Assembly (NCBI GenBank): GCA_026075535.2
Contig: AP026549.1
Span: forward strand, 7,006,001-7,070,000
Length of the DNA: 64,000 nt
Direction of reading: 5' to 3'
Origin: Tricholoma matsutake
Taxonomy: Eukaryota > Basidiomycota > Agaricomycetes > Agaricales > Tricholomataceae
Shown here: in pieces, positions 1 through 11,214 of the stretch
How the letters are laid out: every line of letters starts with the position of its first letter
How positions within the stretch are numbered: the first letter of the stretch is position 1
Notes under the pieces: model-generated
Told to the model about the DNA's origin: nothing
Seen by the model: only the letters and a program-made list of their open reading frames with translations
The model's database searches: none
Position numbers and translations under genes: made by a program

Positions 1-2610
1 CAGCAAGGGGGATCCAGTTGGGGGGCAGGCAGTGCAGTATGATCGGTAATGGGAGGGTTGGGTGATGGGATAAAATCATCATCATCATCATCATCGAGTA
101 TGGGGTTGAATGTGGGGTTGGCAGTTTCATCAGGGGTGGGGTCCACCTTGGGTGGGGTTGGCTTCTGCAGTGGGTGTATGTGTCCATCATGGCTCTCGAG
201 GAAGCGGACATGGAAAGAGCTATGTATTTTCTGTGTAGTGCTCTCATAGCATCTGTATGTTTTCGACTTTGGGTCATAGCCAATCAGTGTACACTCAATT
301 GACCATTCAAAAATCTTTGGGTTATCTTTCTTTGGTATCAAGACAAAAGCCTGACATCTGATTTCCTGCATGTAGGAATAGTCTGGCTTTTGACTGAACC
401 ATAATTCCCAAGGCGTGATTCCTTTCAGTGAGTGGGTTGTAGTTTTTGAATGCAGGTGTGCAGCCATTAAATAAAATTCATCCCAAAGGAAAGGGGGCAG
501 TCCTGCATACAGCCGCATTGTTCATGCCTTTGCCATGAGCGTTTGATGCATCTGTTCAACACGTCCAATGTGGGCAGATGTGTGTGGAGCAGTGAAGCAT
601 TGGTCAGATCCTCGAGATTTAAGCCATGCCTGCATTTTGCTGGACTTCAGCTCTCCATTGTCGGTAATGTATGTCCCGACTTTCAAGCCAGTTTTATTTT
701 CTCGTGCCAACTCCCATGCCTTGAGCTCAGGGAAAGAATCATCTTTATGTTTGAGGGGTATAGACCATGGGAATGAGGTAAAATCATTGACAATGTCCAT
801 TACATATTTGTGACCAGTATGGGACTTGACTGCATGTGGGCCTGATAAATCAACCCACACCTTCTCCAGACACCTAGTTGCCCTATGTCCCTCACCCTCT
901 TCTTGTTTCTTTGGGACTGGTGTTCTCATCTGTTTTCTGACACGACAGGCATCACATTTGGGTAGCCGTGTAGTGGCTGACAATGGCATACCTGTGAGTG
1001 TGCCTTTCTTGGCCATATCACACAGGGATTGGTAATTGGCATGGCTGAGGTGATGGTGCCAGGTCTCCAGATTTGGCAATCCATGAATTGTTAACGCGTG
1101 CTCAACAGATGCAGAGTGTAGGGTGAGTGAGTAAAGTTTCTCGGAGGTCATGGAACTGTGAGCTATCAACGCACCTGTGGATTTATTAGTTATCCAGCAA
1201 GATGAGTCATCAAAATGTGTGATGGTGTTTGAGTCTCCTGCAAGGGAACTGACAGATACCAGCTGAACTGTTGACTCAGGGACATAAAGTGTGTTATGTA
1301 AGATGATTGATGCGCCTCAAGCTACCCGTAGCTTGACATCACCCATGCCGATTGCAGTGATCAAAGATCCTCCCATGCCCTTATTTGATCGGGAAGTGAT
1401 TGGGTGGAGAGAACAGAAATCAGAATGGTCTGGGGATATGTGAACAGTGGCGCCACTGTCAACGAGGAAGGGTAATTCAGTCAATGAGATATGGGTGCTC
1501 TTGGTCTGATTTAAGGGTGTAACAGTGAAGGCGCTGTTGTCCACTGGAGCAGTGTGCTTTGTCCAGTCAATGGTGGTTCTTGGCTCCTCCTCGACCACAA
1601 GCCAGCCCTTGTATTCAATTTCATCAATTGTAGAGGTGGGGGCAGGGTCACATGCTATACCCGCAAAGTCAGGGGGTGAGGTCGCTGGTGAGGAAGGGTT
1701 ATGATCAACCATGACTGTGAGGGCACAGCCATTTATGTCTTTCATGGTTACAGGGATCTTCAAAGTAGCAGGACTAGGTTTTTTCTTTTGATCAGAAGCT
1801 GCCCTCCATGCTGCAATCGACTCAGTAAGTGTCTTCCCTGCCATCCCTCCACCAGGTTTGATGCAGTACTCAATGGTGTGTCCTGACTTCCTACAAGTAG
1901 AGTTGCTACAAATGAGTCCATTTGGTGGTCTGGTCAGTTTGGTACAAGCAGTTAGTGCAACAGAGGGACAGAAATCATTGCGGACATCGTTCTCAAGAAG
2001 GGATTGCTCATTCTCCAGGAACTGACAAATTTTCATGGAAGTGTATGGTGATGCACCGGTGGAGGCTGTGATATCTCGAGAAATAATGGAACACACGTGA
2101 GGAAAATGTTTGCTGAGAGAGTTGAGGAGCGCAATACAACAAAGAAGATCAGGTTTGATGTCCCCCATGGCAAAAGCGCGTTCAATGAGGGCGCAAATCT
2201 TATCAGCAGTTTCAGGGAGGGGGGTGTCCTTTGTGCATTGGATGGAAAGAGCCTGTTGTAGAAGTTGGACCTGGTGGACCGGATCCTCTTTCTGGTGGCA
2301 TGCTTGGAGTGTCTCCCAGTTGATGCTAGGTCCTTTTACCATGTCTAGGAATGGCTGTTCAGAGGGAGCAACACTAGATGCTATAAATGCATAAGCAAGC
2401 CTCAAGTTGGCTTTATAATTCGCAAGGGCATGGGGTTCGTTCAAAGATGGTTCAATGACGTTGTTGACGACATACTCATAGAGAAAGAGCAATTGTAATT
2501 TCTTTGCACCATTCTTTGTAATTGGACTTCAGTGTATTGAGCTTCTCCCCTGAGTACTGAACAGACAGTTTAATGAGGGAGATAGATGGGATTGTGGATT
2601 CGGTCATCAT
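1..2610 (-). pseudogene. Ty1/copia gag-pol, damaged, running off the window edge
   Basis: This is a copia-type retrotransposon polyprotein read leftwards from about 2610. Gag comes first (residues like SNYKEW near the start). It carries a zinc knuckle of the form C-x4-C-x4-H-x4-C around 1870-1910 (CSNST then CRKSGHTIEYC), followed by the aspartic protease motif VDSGATVH near 1450-1480. Then come a pre-integrase HHCC region (HHHLSHANY .. CDACRVRKQ) and the integrase core with DLSGP, ITDNG and an E in GRVEQMHQ (about 522-1169). The integrase tail and an acidic/proline-rich linker (1-520) follow; reverse transcriptase would lie outside the window. A frameshift near 2480 separates the gag start from the rest, as shown by comparison with the second copy (46,687-47,060), which keeps the residues NGLYDYV. 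Other frame breaks occur near 1170-1316 and 520. Not functional as read. Confidence 0.85.
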
Positions 2611-2818
2611 ATTTGATGGTAAAGTGTTGCCAGATAGAATGGTGACAAAGTATGTAGTAACAAAGGGGTATGCTTGCCAGAAGACTGGATGTGCTCAAAG
2701 TGAAGTCCGTGATCTGAGATGGAACAGATGATCAAAATGATCGGACTGTATGACATATAGTGTCGAGTGGCTAGGAAGTTTCTACCGTTGTTTCTAACAA
2801 TGGGAGTGGCCCATAACC
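2611..2818 (-). other. copia leader and primer-binding site
   Basis: This is the untranslated leader between the LTR and gag. Immediately inside the LTR the minus strand reads GGTTATGGGCC (2808-2818). The same sequence sits beside the LTR of the second copia copy near 47,218-47,228. It resembles the half-tRNA type of copia primer-binding site, complementary to the CAU anticodon arm of a methionine tRNA. The priming role is inferred from family knowledge. Confidence 0.5.
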
Positions 2819-3054
2819 TGTAGAAATTCAACCTAGTGTAATCAGAGTATAGCTCAGTCTCTGTATAAGTGACTGAGGTGTTCAGATAACTAGCTACCCT
2901 ATATATAAGTGAGTTCAGCTACATAAAGAGTAAAAGGGATAAGAGACACAAAGGTCTCTATGAGATGGCACATCAAAGGGATGTGCTAAAAATAGTACAC
3001 ACATCAAAAGATGTGATCATGTACACTTACGGTGTGATAAACGGCACCTCAACA
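2819..3054 (-). repeat. copia LTR (5' LTR of the element at 1-2610)
   Basis: This 236-base LTR runs, on the minus strand, from TGTTGAGGTGCC to TTTCTACA, directly next to the primer-binding site. It shares blocks with the solo LTR at 19,192-19,586 and with the LTR at 47,229-47,601, notably a CTCAGTC..GACTGAG hairpin and a shared CACACCG block near the 5' end. It lacks an internal duplication of the hairpin block found in the longer copy at 19,192. Short hairpins occupy its 5' part (see the entry at 2942-3036). Confidence 0.75.
2942..3036. repeat. four short hairpins in copia LTR
   Basis: Perfect stems are AGAGAC/GTCTCT (2942-2959), GCACATC/GATGTGC (2968-2986) and CACATC/GATGTG (3000-3015). 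A shorter one, ACAC/GTGT, lies at about 3024-3036. Stems differ, and two loops are AAAGG-like on the plus strand. Confidence 0.6.
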
Positions 3055-3638
3055 AGATGATCTGCCTCCTTGTCATCTGGCTCCACAATAGAGCTGGTGC
3101 GAGTCGTTCTATCACCAACAAAATTCTACAAGGATTTCAACTTATTATTTCTGTGACTCTCTATTGTTGGGGTTGCTCTTTCATCATCTGGACTCAATGT
3201 CAAGCTTACTCCCTCATGATGTTTGCACAGCATATTGGCTCCACTGCTCAGAGCCCAGAAATCATCTGGACAGCATGCTGCCCCAAGTGCTTTTCCATCT
3301 TTTCTCATCCTATTCCTTGGAAATGTCAGTGGAAGGCATTCCCAAGATTATGATTCTGTAACACAAACCTCTGGACAATTCAGAATACTCCAAATGGTTC
3401 TAAGTGGGTCCCATGTTGTCTATACACTACAGAATCCTTTGATTCTTGGCTTCAGTTCTTTTTATCTTCCAAGGTCATTGAGGACAACCTTCATGAGATT
3501 TTCAACCACCACAGAAGCCATCCACCAGCTACCTTTGGTGCCAATATGAATAATATCCAGGATAGTCCTGCTTGGGATGACTTGCAAGGTTTTTGTTAAG
3601 ACTATAGGTCTTCTACTCAGCCTTAGCTTTGAGTATTG

Positions 3639-3812
3639 CAGTTGGAGGCTTTCCAACTGTATTGGGTTCTGTCCTAGACTTGGGTGCTTCCATAGTCAAT
3701 ATGGCTATCTGTACTTAGAGGCTTTCTAAGTAGACCATCTGTCATGTATCACAGTTGGAGGCTTTCCAACTGTTGAGTTCAAGTTATCACAACTTAGAGG
3801 CTTTCTAAGTTG
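3639..3812. repeat. array of hairpins with constant loop GGCTT (AAGCC in LTR sense)
   Basis: Four perfect hairpins are present: CAGTTGGA/TCCAACTG (3639-3659), TACTTAGA/TCTAAGTA (3712-3732), ACAGTTGGA/TCCAACTGT (3751-3773) and CAACTTAGA/TCTAAGTTG (3790-3812). All have the 5-base loop GGCTT on the plus strand. An imperfect one lies near 3677-3697. Stem sequences form at least two kinds but always pair perfectly. Confidence 0.85.
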
Positions 3813-3997
3813 TCGAGTGTTCTGGTTGAGTTTAAGACTGTTGGTTGAATTAGGTCAAGCTGAGGAATACACTGAGTGTAACTACAGCTTATATATGGTT
3901 CTGAACTACCTATCATCCAATCGGAATGTGAGATGCTTGTAATGTAACAATAGAATGAACAATAGAAAGATAAGCCTATTAAACTCTGAAAAGAGGA

Positions 3998-4070
3998 TGA
4001 CCAGACTGGGGATTGAACCCAGGATCTTCTGGACATATACCAGATGCTCTAACCACTGAGCTATCAGGCC
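3998..4070 (-). tRNA. tRNA-like sequence (tRNA pseudogene or tRNA-derived SINE head)
   Basis: On the minus strand 72 bases plus a discriminator A fold as a cloverleaf. The acceptor is GGCCTGA/TCTGGTC with one T-T mismatch and one G-T pair, the D arm GCTC/GAGC, the anticodon stem TCTGG/CCAGA with loop TATATGT, the variable arm AGATC and the T arm CTGGG/CCCAG with loop TTCAATC. The A box TAGCTCAGTGG and B box GGTTCAATCC fit the pol III promoter consensus, and TTTT follows 8 bases downstream. The loop position normally U33 is A, and the apparent anticodon would be UAU, so it is probably not a working tRNA. Compared with the sister LTR at 28,526 it lies in inserted sequence. Confidence 0.6.
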
Positions 4071-4299
4071 TTACCAGTAGAATTCACTTTCTAACTGATA
4101 AGCTCTACCCTCAGAGTAACCATATACTCCTTGCAAGACTTATGTGAGTCAACTCCCATGTGACAATACCACTGCTTAGGTAAGAGGCTACCTGATCACA
4201 CATGTGTCAGATTACCTAATCCAACAAAGCCTCATGCCTGGCATGAGGTGTCCGATGTCACAGAGTGCTGTGGTGCAGCATATCAGAAGATAAGCCTTG

Positions 4300-4472
4300 A
4301 GGTGTCCAAAAAGTCGGTTCAGACTGGTTTTTTTCGGTCCATGGACCGATATGGACTGGTCCTATATGGTCCAGTTGCAGTCCACCAATATCTGGGTCAG
4401 TCTTGGACTGGTCACAGTTGTGAGTGCCCCATTTAGACATAAAAAACCAGACTGAACCAGACCTGAAAATGC
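4300..4472 (-). repeat. short copy of the GGTCC-rich hAT-type MITE
   Basis: Read on the minus strand it starts TAGCATTTTCAGG and contains a run resembling the MITE at 47,614-48,446: GGTTTTTT, AAATGGGGC, ACTGACCCAGATATTGG, GGTCCATGGACCG. Its inner ends are inverted repeats (GGTTCAGACTGGTTTTT against AAAAACCAGACTGAACC). The far end is diverged and no convincing target duplication was found. Confidence 0.6.
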
Positions 4473-6665
4473 TAAGTGAGTCAAGTTGAAATGGAAATCA
4501 GAAAAATGAGGTGCCCGGTCTCGCCAGTGCACATTGTCACACGTTATGATAACAAAAATTGTAACAGTTTTCTACAGTCTCCTTATCATCTACTATTTGG
4601 AATCTATATTGATTGGTTCAATCCTTATATACCAACAAGATTGCTGGTAAGTTATTAACAAATCTGCACAGACTATGGCACAGCTTATTTTATATGTAGG
4701 CAAAAAAGTATCTTGTGGAGCAATCCTGCTTTATTGCTTGAACTTACCTTTATGTCTTCAGTATCAATTTGAGAATACCCTTATTGTTGGTCTCACACCT
4801 CCTCCCCATCTTCCTGACCCCACAACCATCTCCCATCTTCTTGAACCTGTTATTAACTCTGTTGCCAAGTATGGTGCTGCACCAAGCCAAAATTTGCCAA
4901 CATCCAGACATCCTGATGGCATCTCTGTGAAAGCAAAAATTGCACCTGTGATTGCTGATCTTGAGGGAAGTCGCAAGGCTACTGGCTTTTTGGGACATAG
5001 TGCCACAATGTTCTGTTCTTTCTGCCTCTGTACCAGTGATCAGCTAGAGGATCCCAATATTCAATCTTGGAAACTCTGCAATGGTGCACAGGTGTGAGCA
5101 TGGAGGCATGGTTACATCAGACAACCAAAGCTGGTCGAAATGCTTTGCAAAGGACAACAGGTGTGCAGTGGACCCTACTGCATAATCTTCCATATTGGGA
5201 CCCAGTCAAACATGTTGTACTAGGTTTTATGCATAACTGGCTTGAGGGTATTCTACAGCATCATCTTCATGCACTCTGGGGAATTGGATGGGATGAGGAT
5301 GAAATCCAAAAAACTAAAGAGGTGGAAGAGGATGAGCATTGGAGTGAAGCAGATGTATCAGATTCTGCTGAAGAGTTGGATGACCTTCTTCAAGAAGCAG
5401 CTGAACATAATCTTGAGGCTGCAAAGGCAATGCAACATACACCACCACCTATGTCTCCCTCACCATCTTTTTCTAACTTATCTGAGTCATCCTCATCCTC
5501 ATCAACACCTACAGCCACACAGAACCACACAAATCCCTATGCATATGACTTCAATGATGATGATGATGATGATGATAACTATATTCCTGTTGACCCTTTG
5601 CCATTTAGCTTCACAGAAACTGACCTACAGGCAACAAGAAATTGCATTCATGATATTACTCTTCCAACATGGATACAATGACCACCAATCAATCTTGGTG
5701 AACCAAGCCATGGCAAACTCAACACTTGGGAATATCTCACCCTCTTCACATGTATCTTTCCCCTCATTATTCCTGAGTTCTGGTACATGACTACTGCCAC
5801 AAATTTCCACCACTAGCATGGTGCTCTTCTCAAATATTGGGGTCCTTTGGCATCTTTTAGTGAGTTTCCAGGTGAAAGAATGAATGGAAAGTTGCAGAAA
5901 ATGAACACCAACTATCATCTCCAGATGTGTTTCAATTATTTTGCTCACCAATACCAAAATCAGGGGATTTAGATCTTACAATGCTCTGCCAGATGAGTCA
6001 TCAAGCACATGTAGATGCTTTGCTGCAGTGAAGATCACTTAAAAGAATTATGTGATATTCTTGAGCCAGCAAACATGGCCATGGATGACCATCCAGTACA
6101 TCTCCAGCCTACAGAAGTGGCAGATATTCTAGCAAAGGCACCTTGTCTTCTGGAAGTAGATTATCATAATCTGCTTGATTATCTTTACCAGACAGGAAGA
6201 CCATATCAAGCTTTCTCTGATCTTCCCCCATCCACTAAATGCCATTATTCTCCCTCCACAAGCCCAGCATCTTCTGCAGGTGCACCATGATGAGTGCACA
6301 TTCAGTTGTGAAGAGTCACATAAAGGAAACAGTGCTATAAAGTTCTACAATCCATTGACACCAGGCTCATGATACAGGATTCATTCAAAACATTTGGAGA
6401 CTTCCACTGGAGAAAATAATGCACAGCTTTAAAAGAGTCCACTCACATCAATCACTATCTACACAAGAGGAGAGGCAGGCAACATTCATACACCACCCTG
6501 GATTTATGGTATGAATTGTTGATGCACTCCCCTCTAACAACCTTGGTATTATTGAGCCTGTCTATATTATCACTCATGTCACAACTGTCCAGCGGCCAGC
6601 AGGCACTTATGGTATTGGCAGGAAGGTCCTGGTTGTATGTTGGGCTCCTAACAGAGGGCACCAAT

Positions 6666-6798
6666 AATTTTGCATCCCTGGCAATGTGTAAATAGCTTTG
6701 GATAAATAGAAAAGATGGTATTAACTTGAAATACATTAAGTGACTTGGCAAGCATGAATATGAAGAGGTAAGTAAATCAATTACCACTGTTAACCAGG
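6666..6798. other. spacer between convergent transposon genes
   Basis: No coding signal is visible here. The Plavaka transposase C-terminus ends to the left and the minus-strand gene ends to the right. Confidence 0.4.
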
Positions 6799-8125
6799 TT
6801 ATGTACTAAACAACACCCATATCTTATTCATCACCTGACCCCTTATCTCCTGACCCCTCATCTCCTGACCCCTCACCTGATACATCCAGCTCATCTTCAT
6901 CCTCCTCCTCATCCTGCTGCTCAAGTTATTCCAATGCATCTGGTGTAGGTAGCTTGTATTCTGCCTGCACTTCATCACCATATTTGGCCATAAACTCCTT
7001 CTCTGGCATACTCTTCCATTTCTCACACTCATCCTAGCTGGCACAGAGCTCTGCAGGTGGCAGAGTGACATAAGTACCATTCTTGACATATTGGGCATGC
7101 TCACAGATAGAAAGATTGTTCCAATAGATAGGATCAAACCAATCACATTGGGACTTTCTTTGGGAGAGCAGTGAGCTCAGATAGCTTTGGCATGGGGGGG
7201 GGGTCTTTACAGCTTTGCTCCAGTCTACAGATAAATAGGATCAGTCAAATGTAAAAAGAAAAACAAAGATCAGCCAACTTAAGGTGTCTTCTTTTGCTTC
7301 TATTCATCCACTTGCACTCTTTATCAGCCATTCTAAAAAATGCAGTAACTTTTGTTGAACATCCCTCCTTCTCCTTTATGAGGTACACTGAATCAACTGA
7401 CTCAGCATTCCCTTCAGCCAACTCATCATCCAAATGGGCTTCATTGTCTCTAGCCAAGGCCACAATGTGTTTATTGAAACCATGAGCTCTGAACACATCC
7501 ATCCTGCCATCAGCAAGCTATCAAGGTTTATTAGTAAATACAATCTGCAAATGGCATATACAGAATTCCAGGAATTACATACCACACTACGTCATTTCCA
7601 CACTCCGGTTATCTGCCTTGCTATTGCAACACTTCCTGGATTCTTTGCCTCTGACTTGGCAATACCATGCATATATGAGAAAATGAAGCTTCGATAAAGT
7701 TTATGCATAAGCAGAAAATCATTGATACACAACAGGTTCATTCCCATATGAGAGTATCCAAATGCACCTGAGACCTGCTCAAATGTTTTGAGGGTAATGT
7801 GCTCATGAAGGAGATTATACATAGACTCTGGATTGTTACCCAAGACATCAGGTGCCCACCATTGGAGCCCAAGGCATGCCACTGACCTGAACATGAGCAA
7901 CAGATGGGATTCTGGAATGCGCTTGATATTGTTGGTGATAATCCCAACTGAGTCTGAAATAGAGTTAAGGAGCTTGTGCACTTTCATTTGGGCACCCTGA
8001 ATGCTAGCTGAGTTGTCATCAAGACTGGCTGTGACAGAGTTCTGCAATTGTGCTTCAGAGGTAAAGCAGCAGGTGAAGGGTACTTTGTCATCTTCTGTGA
8101 CCTTGGGGGGACAGTAGTCTGGTGT
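6799..8125 (-). pseudogene. unidentified transposon-associated gene, degenerate
   Basis: Reading leftwards, the segments are MQNSVTASLDDN .. HKLLNSISDSVG .. LGLQWWAPDVLGN (8047-7592), ending with AKNPGSVAIARQITGVWK. A splice or frameshift follows, then FNKHIVALARDNEAHLDDEL (7245-7502) with a long tail containing EHAQYVKNGTYVTLPPAELC, then PEKEFMAKYGDEVQAEYKLP and a Glu/Asp-rich end (about 7140-6830). No catalytic motif was recognised. I have the impression of a family repeatedly found in Agaricomycete transposons, but cannot name it. The convergent arrangement next to the Plavaka transposase suggests it may be that element's second gene. Several stops interrupt it. Confidence 0.5.
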
Positions 8126-8686
8126 TGTTAGGAAACAGCCCCATTACCTAATAAAATTTCATTTCATTTTATTATGTTGAATTATGCCACATTGTGCTGA
8201 ATGACACTACACTTTGATAGCATGAGAATTTTATTTTGCATGCATCAATATGTATGTGTGTGTATGAGCACGTTGGTAACAACAATGTACAATATATGTA
8301 ACATAGTATATAAACCCTAAATATACACCTAGGGGACCCCAGTTGTGTTCTCTTAGTATTCCACCTGCACTTGTGGTGTGAAACACCTTTCTCAACAAAC
8401 TCATCTATTAATAACCCCTCACATCAAAACCATCAATTCCCCCATCATGCGCACATCACGCCCCTTTCTTGTAGAGACAACCCACATGGTCTTAGCTAGC
8501 AGATAGTGGGTGTCGCCCTAACAGAAGAACACAACTTCCCATATCAGTGCACCTTCTCTTACTTGCACATACATCATTGTTTCACTGCACCACATCCAAT
8601 TACTCATCCTTTCGGCAAGCTGGAAGTACTTGTATATATATAATCTACCTTTTCTTTTATAAGATGATGCCAGGCCTCACCTTACA
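8126..8686 (+). repeat. probable gypsy 5' LTR
   Basis: The segment begins TGTTAGG and ends CCTTACA, imperfect inverted ends of LTR type. It contains a TATATAAACCC promoter-like stretch near 8310 and a second TATATATATAA near 8632. It precedes the gag gene by 188 bases. The matching 3' LTR is not in the window, so the boundaries rest on the terminal motif and position only. Confidence 0.55.
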
Positions 8687-11214
8687 TTGTGACCACCAGT
8701 GATTGAGAGGCAGCGCTCATCATTAGGACAGCTGCAACCAGACAACTGATTGGATCTGGTTTAGTCACAATTTACATTACTCTATTTGGACAACTATTAC
8801 AAGCCAAATTCAGCATTATCCCCGAGATCAGGCACCTTAACCAAAGAAGTGATTCATCACAGATCTACCCATTATGTCTGAACCCTCAACTTCTAATCCC
8901 AGTCCTAATCCTGTTCCCACACCAGCGCTAGAGGCAAAAATTGATGCACTTACAGTGCAAATGTTGCAATTAGTGTCAGTGTTGGCAGCATCACAGCCTA
9001 GACAAGCAGAAGTACAGCCAGAGATGACAGGAGATAGAGATGATGAGATGGAGGAGATGGTGGAGTGGATGTCACAGGATGATGTGCAGGTGGCAGAGAA
9101 ATCTGGAAATGGAAAAGTGTGCTTTCCTAAGTACGCACCCCCACAAATCTTTGACCGTACCATGGAGAATACAAAATCTTTTATCAGCTCTATAGTATTG
9201 TACATCCATGGGAGGAAGCCAGAGTTTTGTACAGCTGAGTCTAAGATTATGTTTGCTCTCTCATACATTCAGGGGGAGAAAGCACAATTCTGGAGAAACG
9301 AGGCTATTAATCAAATTGCCATGGGAAATAAACCATTTGCAACCTTCAAGGAATTTCTGGAGAGATTGGAGGCACAGTTTGGGGACCCTAATCCAAAGGC
9401 AACAGCCAATTCCAAATTAAAAACCATGTGCCAAGGTTCCCTAATGGTGGATGAATTTATTTTGCAGTTCAAAGCAGAAGCTTCACAAATGGATATGGGA
9501 GAAGCGGTGTTGGTAGAATTTTTGAAAGCAGGATTAAATCCCTCTTTATTCAAGTCTATCTACTGACTACCTTCTATGCCAATGGTATAATTGGGTGATG
9601 GCCTTGATCGGCAATATTGGCAGGAACAGGCAGAATTGAAGTTGATGTATGGAAGTAGTAAATTTGGAAAGCCATCAGGAAGAAAGTCTGAGAAAGGAAA
9701 GGCACCTCAGGCACAAACTCCAAGGGCACAGCCACTGGCCATGGCAGTGACACCTGTAGTTACAGAGTCAGCAGCACCAGCAGATGCAATGGAGGTTGAT
9801 CAAGCAGGGAGACAAGCCCCACTTAAATGTTTTAACTGTGGGCAGTTAAGACACATTGCTAGGAATTGTAGGCAGAAAAGAAGGATTATGGAAGCTACAA
9901 TTGAGGAAGTGAAGCTGGAGGAAGGCAGGCAGAAGAATTTTATGAAAGAGTCCCAGTGAAGGTTTCCTCATTGGTGACCCAAAATCATTATAATGTATTA
10001 GTATCCAAGGAAACCCAGAGCAAACCAAAAAAGGAAATCAAGGATGAGTACAACTGTTGTGAATCATGTGACACAGAAAATTGTCACACACCATTTCCAA
10101 AAACCCCTAAATTCTTTATTTGCTCTGCATGAATAGAACCCAAAATCACCTTAACTGTGGGATTGAAGACAGTGGACACACATGCAGCAATTGATGTGGA
10201 GGCATTGCTCAATAGCGGTGCTACAGGATTATTTATTAATCAATCCTTAATTACTGGAAATGGTATTAGCACACGCAAGCTATTGCAACCTATAATGGTG
10301 TATAATATTGATGGAACAGTTAATCGTGGAGGAACTATCAAGGAGGAGGTGACCATGGTACTAAAGTATCAGGAGCATCAGGAATAAGCCATGTTTGAAG
10401 TGTGTGATCTTGGGAAAACCAATCTAATAATTGGATGTCCATGGTTACAGAAGCATAATCCCAAAATTGATTGGAAAACTGGGAAAGTACAAATGACTCA
10501 TTGTCCTAAGGAATGTAATATGTATGGGAGGAAGATGAAGAAGGAGAAAAGGAAAAAGAAAGAGAAAGAACATCCAAGGAAGTATTCTGTTATGATGGAG
10601 GAAGTGGAGGATGAGGAAATGCCAAATGGGGAAGTTCCAATCATGATTGAAAAGGAAGAGCAGAGGCAAACCTTTAGAGCAATTCGTGGAGGACAGTCAT
10701 GGGACAAGAATATTGTGAAGGTGGAGAAGCCAGTGGAGGAGTGGGTACCAAAAGCATATCATGAACATCTGTCAGTCTTTCAGAAAAAGGAGTCTGAGCA
10801 AATGCCAGTGCAGAAGCCATGGGATCATGTGATTGAGATGAAGCCAGGGTTTTTGCCAGAGAAGTCAAAGGTATATCCATTATCTCCGATGGAACAAGAA
10901 GAAGTTGATGTGTTCCTAAATGAGCAATTGCACAAAGGATACATATGACCTTTGAAATCACTGCAGATGTCACCAATATTCTCCATGCCAAAGAAAGATC
11001 AGAGGAAGAGGATGTGTACAGATTATAGGTATCTGAATGAGTGAACAGTGAAGAATGCATACCCCCTGCCGTTAGGGTGTGACTCAGGTAACCCCAGGGT
11101 ATAATTTCATGTACCCATACCCATGAACACCATACCCATTACAGTTATGGGTGTGGTGTTACCGTGGGTATGGGGGGGTTTCAATGGGTATATCTACATA
11201 ATTAGATACACTAA

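Larger units (their letters stand above)
3594..4566 (-). mobile_element. solo LTR with 5-bp target duplication, inside the Plavaka transposase
   Basis: The element begins TGTTAAG and ends TTGTAACA on the plus strand and is flanked by GTTTT at 3589-3593 and 4567-4571. Deleting it with one GTTTT rejoins the transposase frame (..DDLQG + FLQSP..). On the minus strand it matches the LTR at 28,526-29,293: both begin TGTTACAA, share a TGCTG..CAGCA hairpin, a CCTCATGC..GCATGAGG hairpin and a sequence CGATTGG/TGATTGG, and end in TTAACA. No internal retrotransposon sequence is present, so it is a solo LTR. It carries two foreign pieces, a GGTCC-rich MITE copy (about 4300-4472) and a tRNA-like sequence (3998-4070), which explains its length of 973 compared with 768. 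Confidence 0.85.
3057..6665 (+). pseudogene. Plavaka-type (Tnp2-like, CACTA/CMC) transposase, copy 1
   Basis: This is a degenerate transposase of the Plavaka group of CACTA-like DNA transposons. Recognisable blocks in order are IEDNLHEIFNHH and NIQDSPAWDDLQG (about 3470-3590), then after an inserted solo LTR FLQSPYHLLFGIYIDWFNPY (4571-4630). These are followed by GLTPPPHLPDPTTISHLLEP (4788-4850), FLGHSATMFCSFCLC, DPVKHVVLGFMHNWLEGILQ (5200-5260), an acidic/serine-rich spacer, PTEVADILAKAPCLLEVDYH (6110-6160) and the C-terminal RPAGTYGIGRKVLVVCWAPN (about 6595-6655). One intron (about 4647-4698) is still visible. Stops and frameshifts break it repeatedly. It starts right after the copia LTR, so its true 5' end may be lost. 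A convergent gene at 6799-8125 may belong to the same transposon. Confidence 0.8.

Noticed and set aside
3998..4070. Functional tRNA-Ile(UAU)
   Set aside because: A at position 33 and an acceptor mismatch make a working tRNA unlikely.
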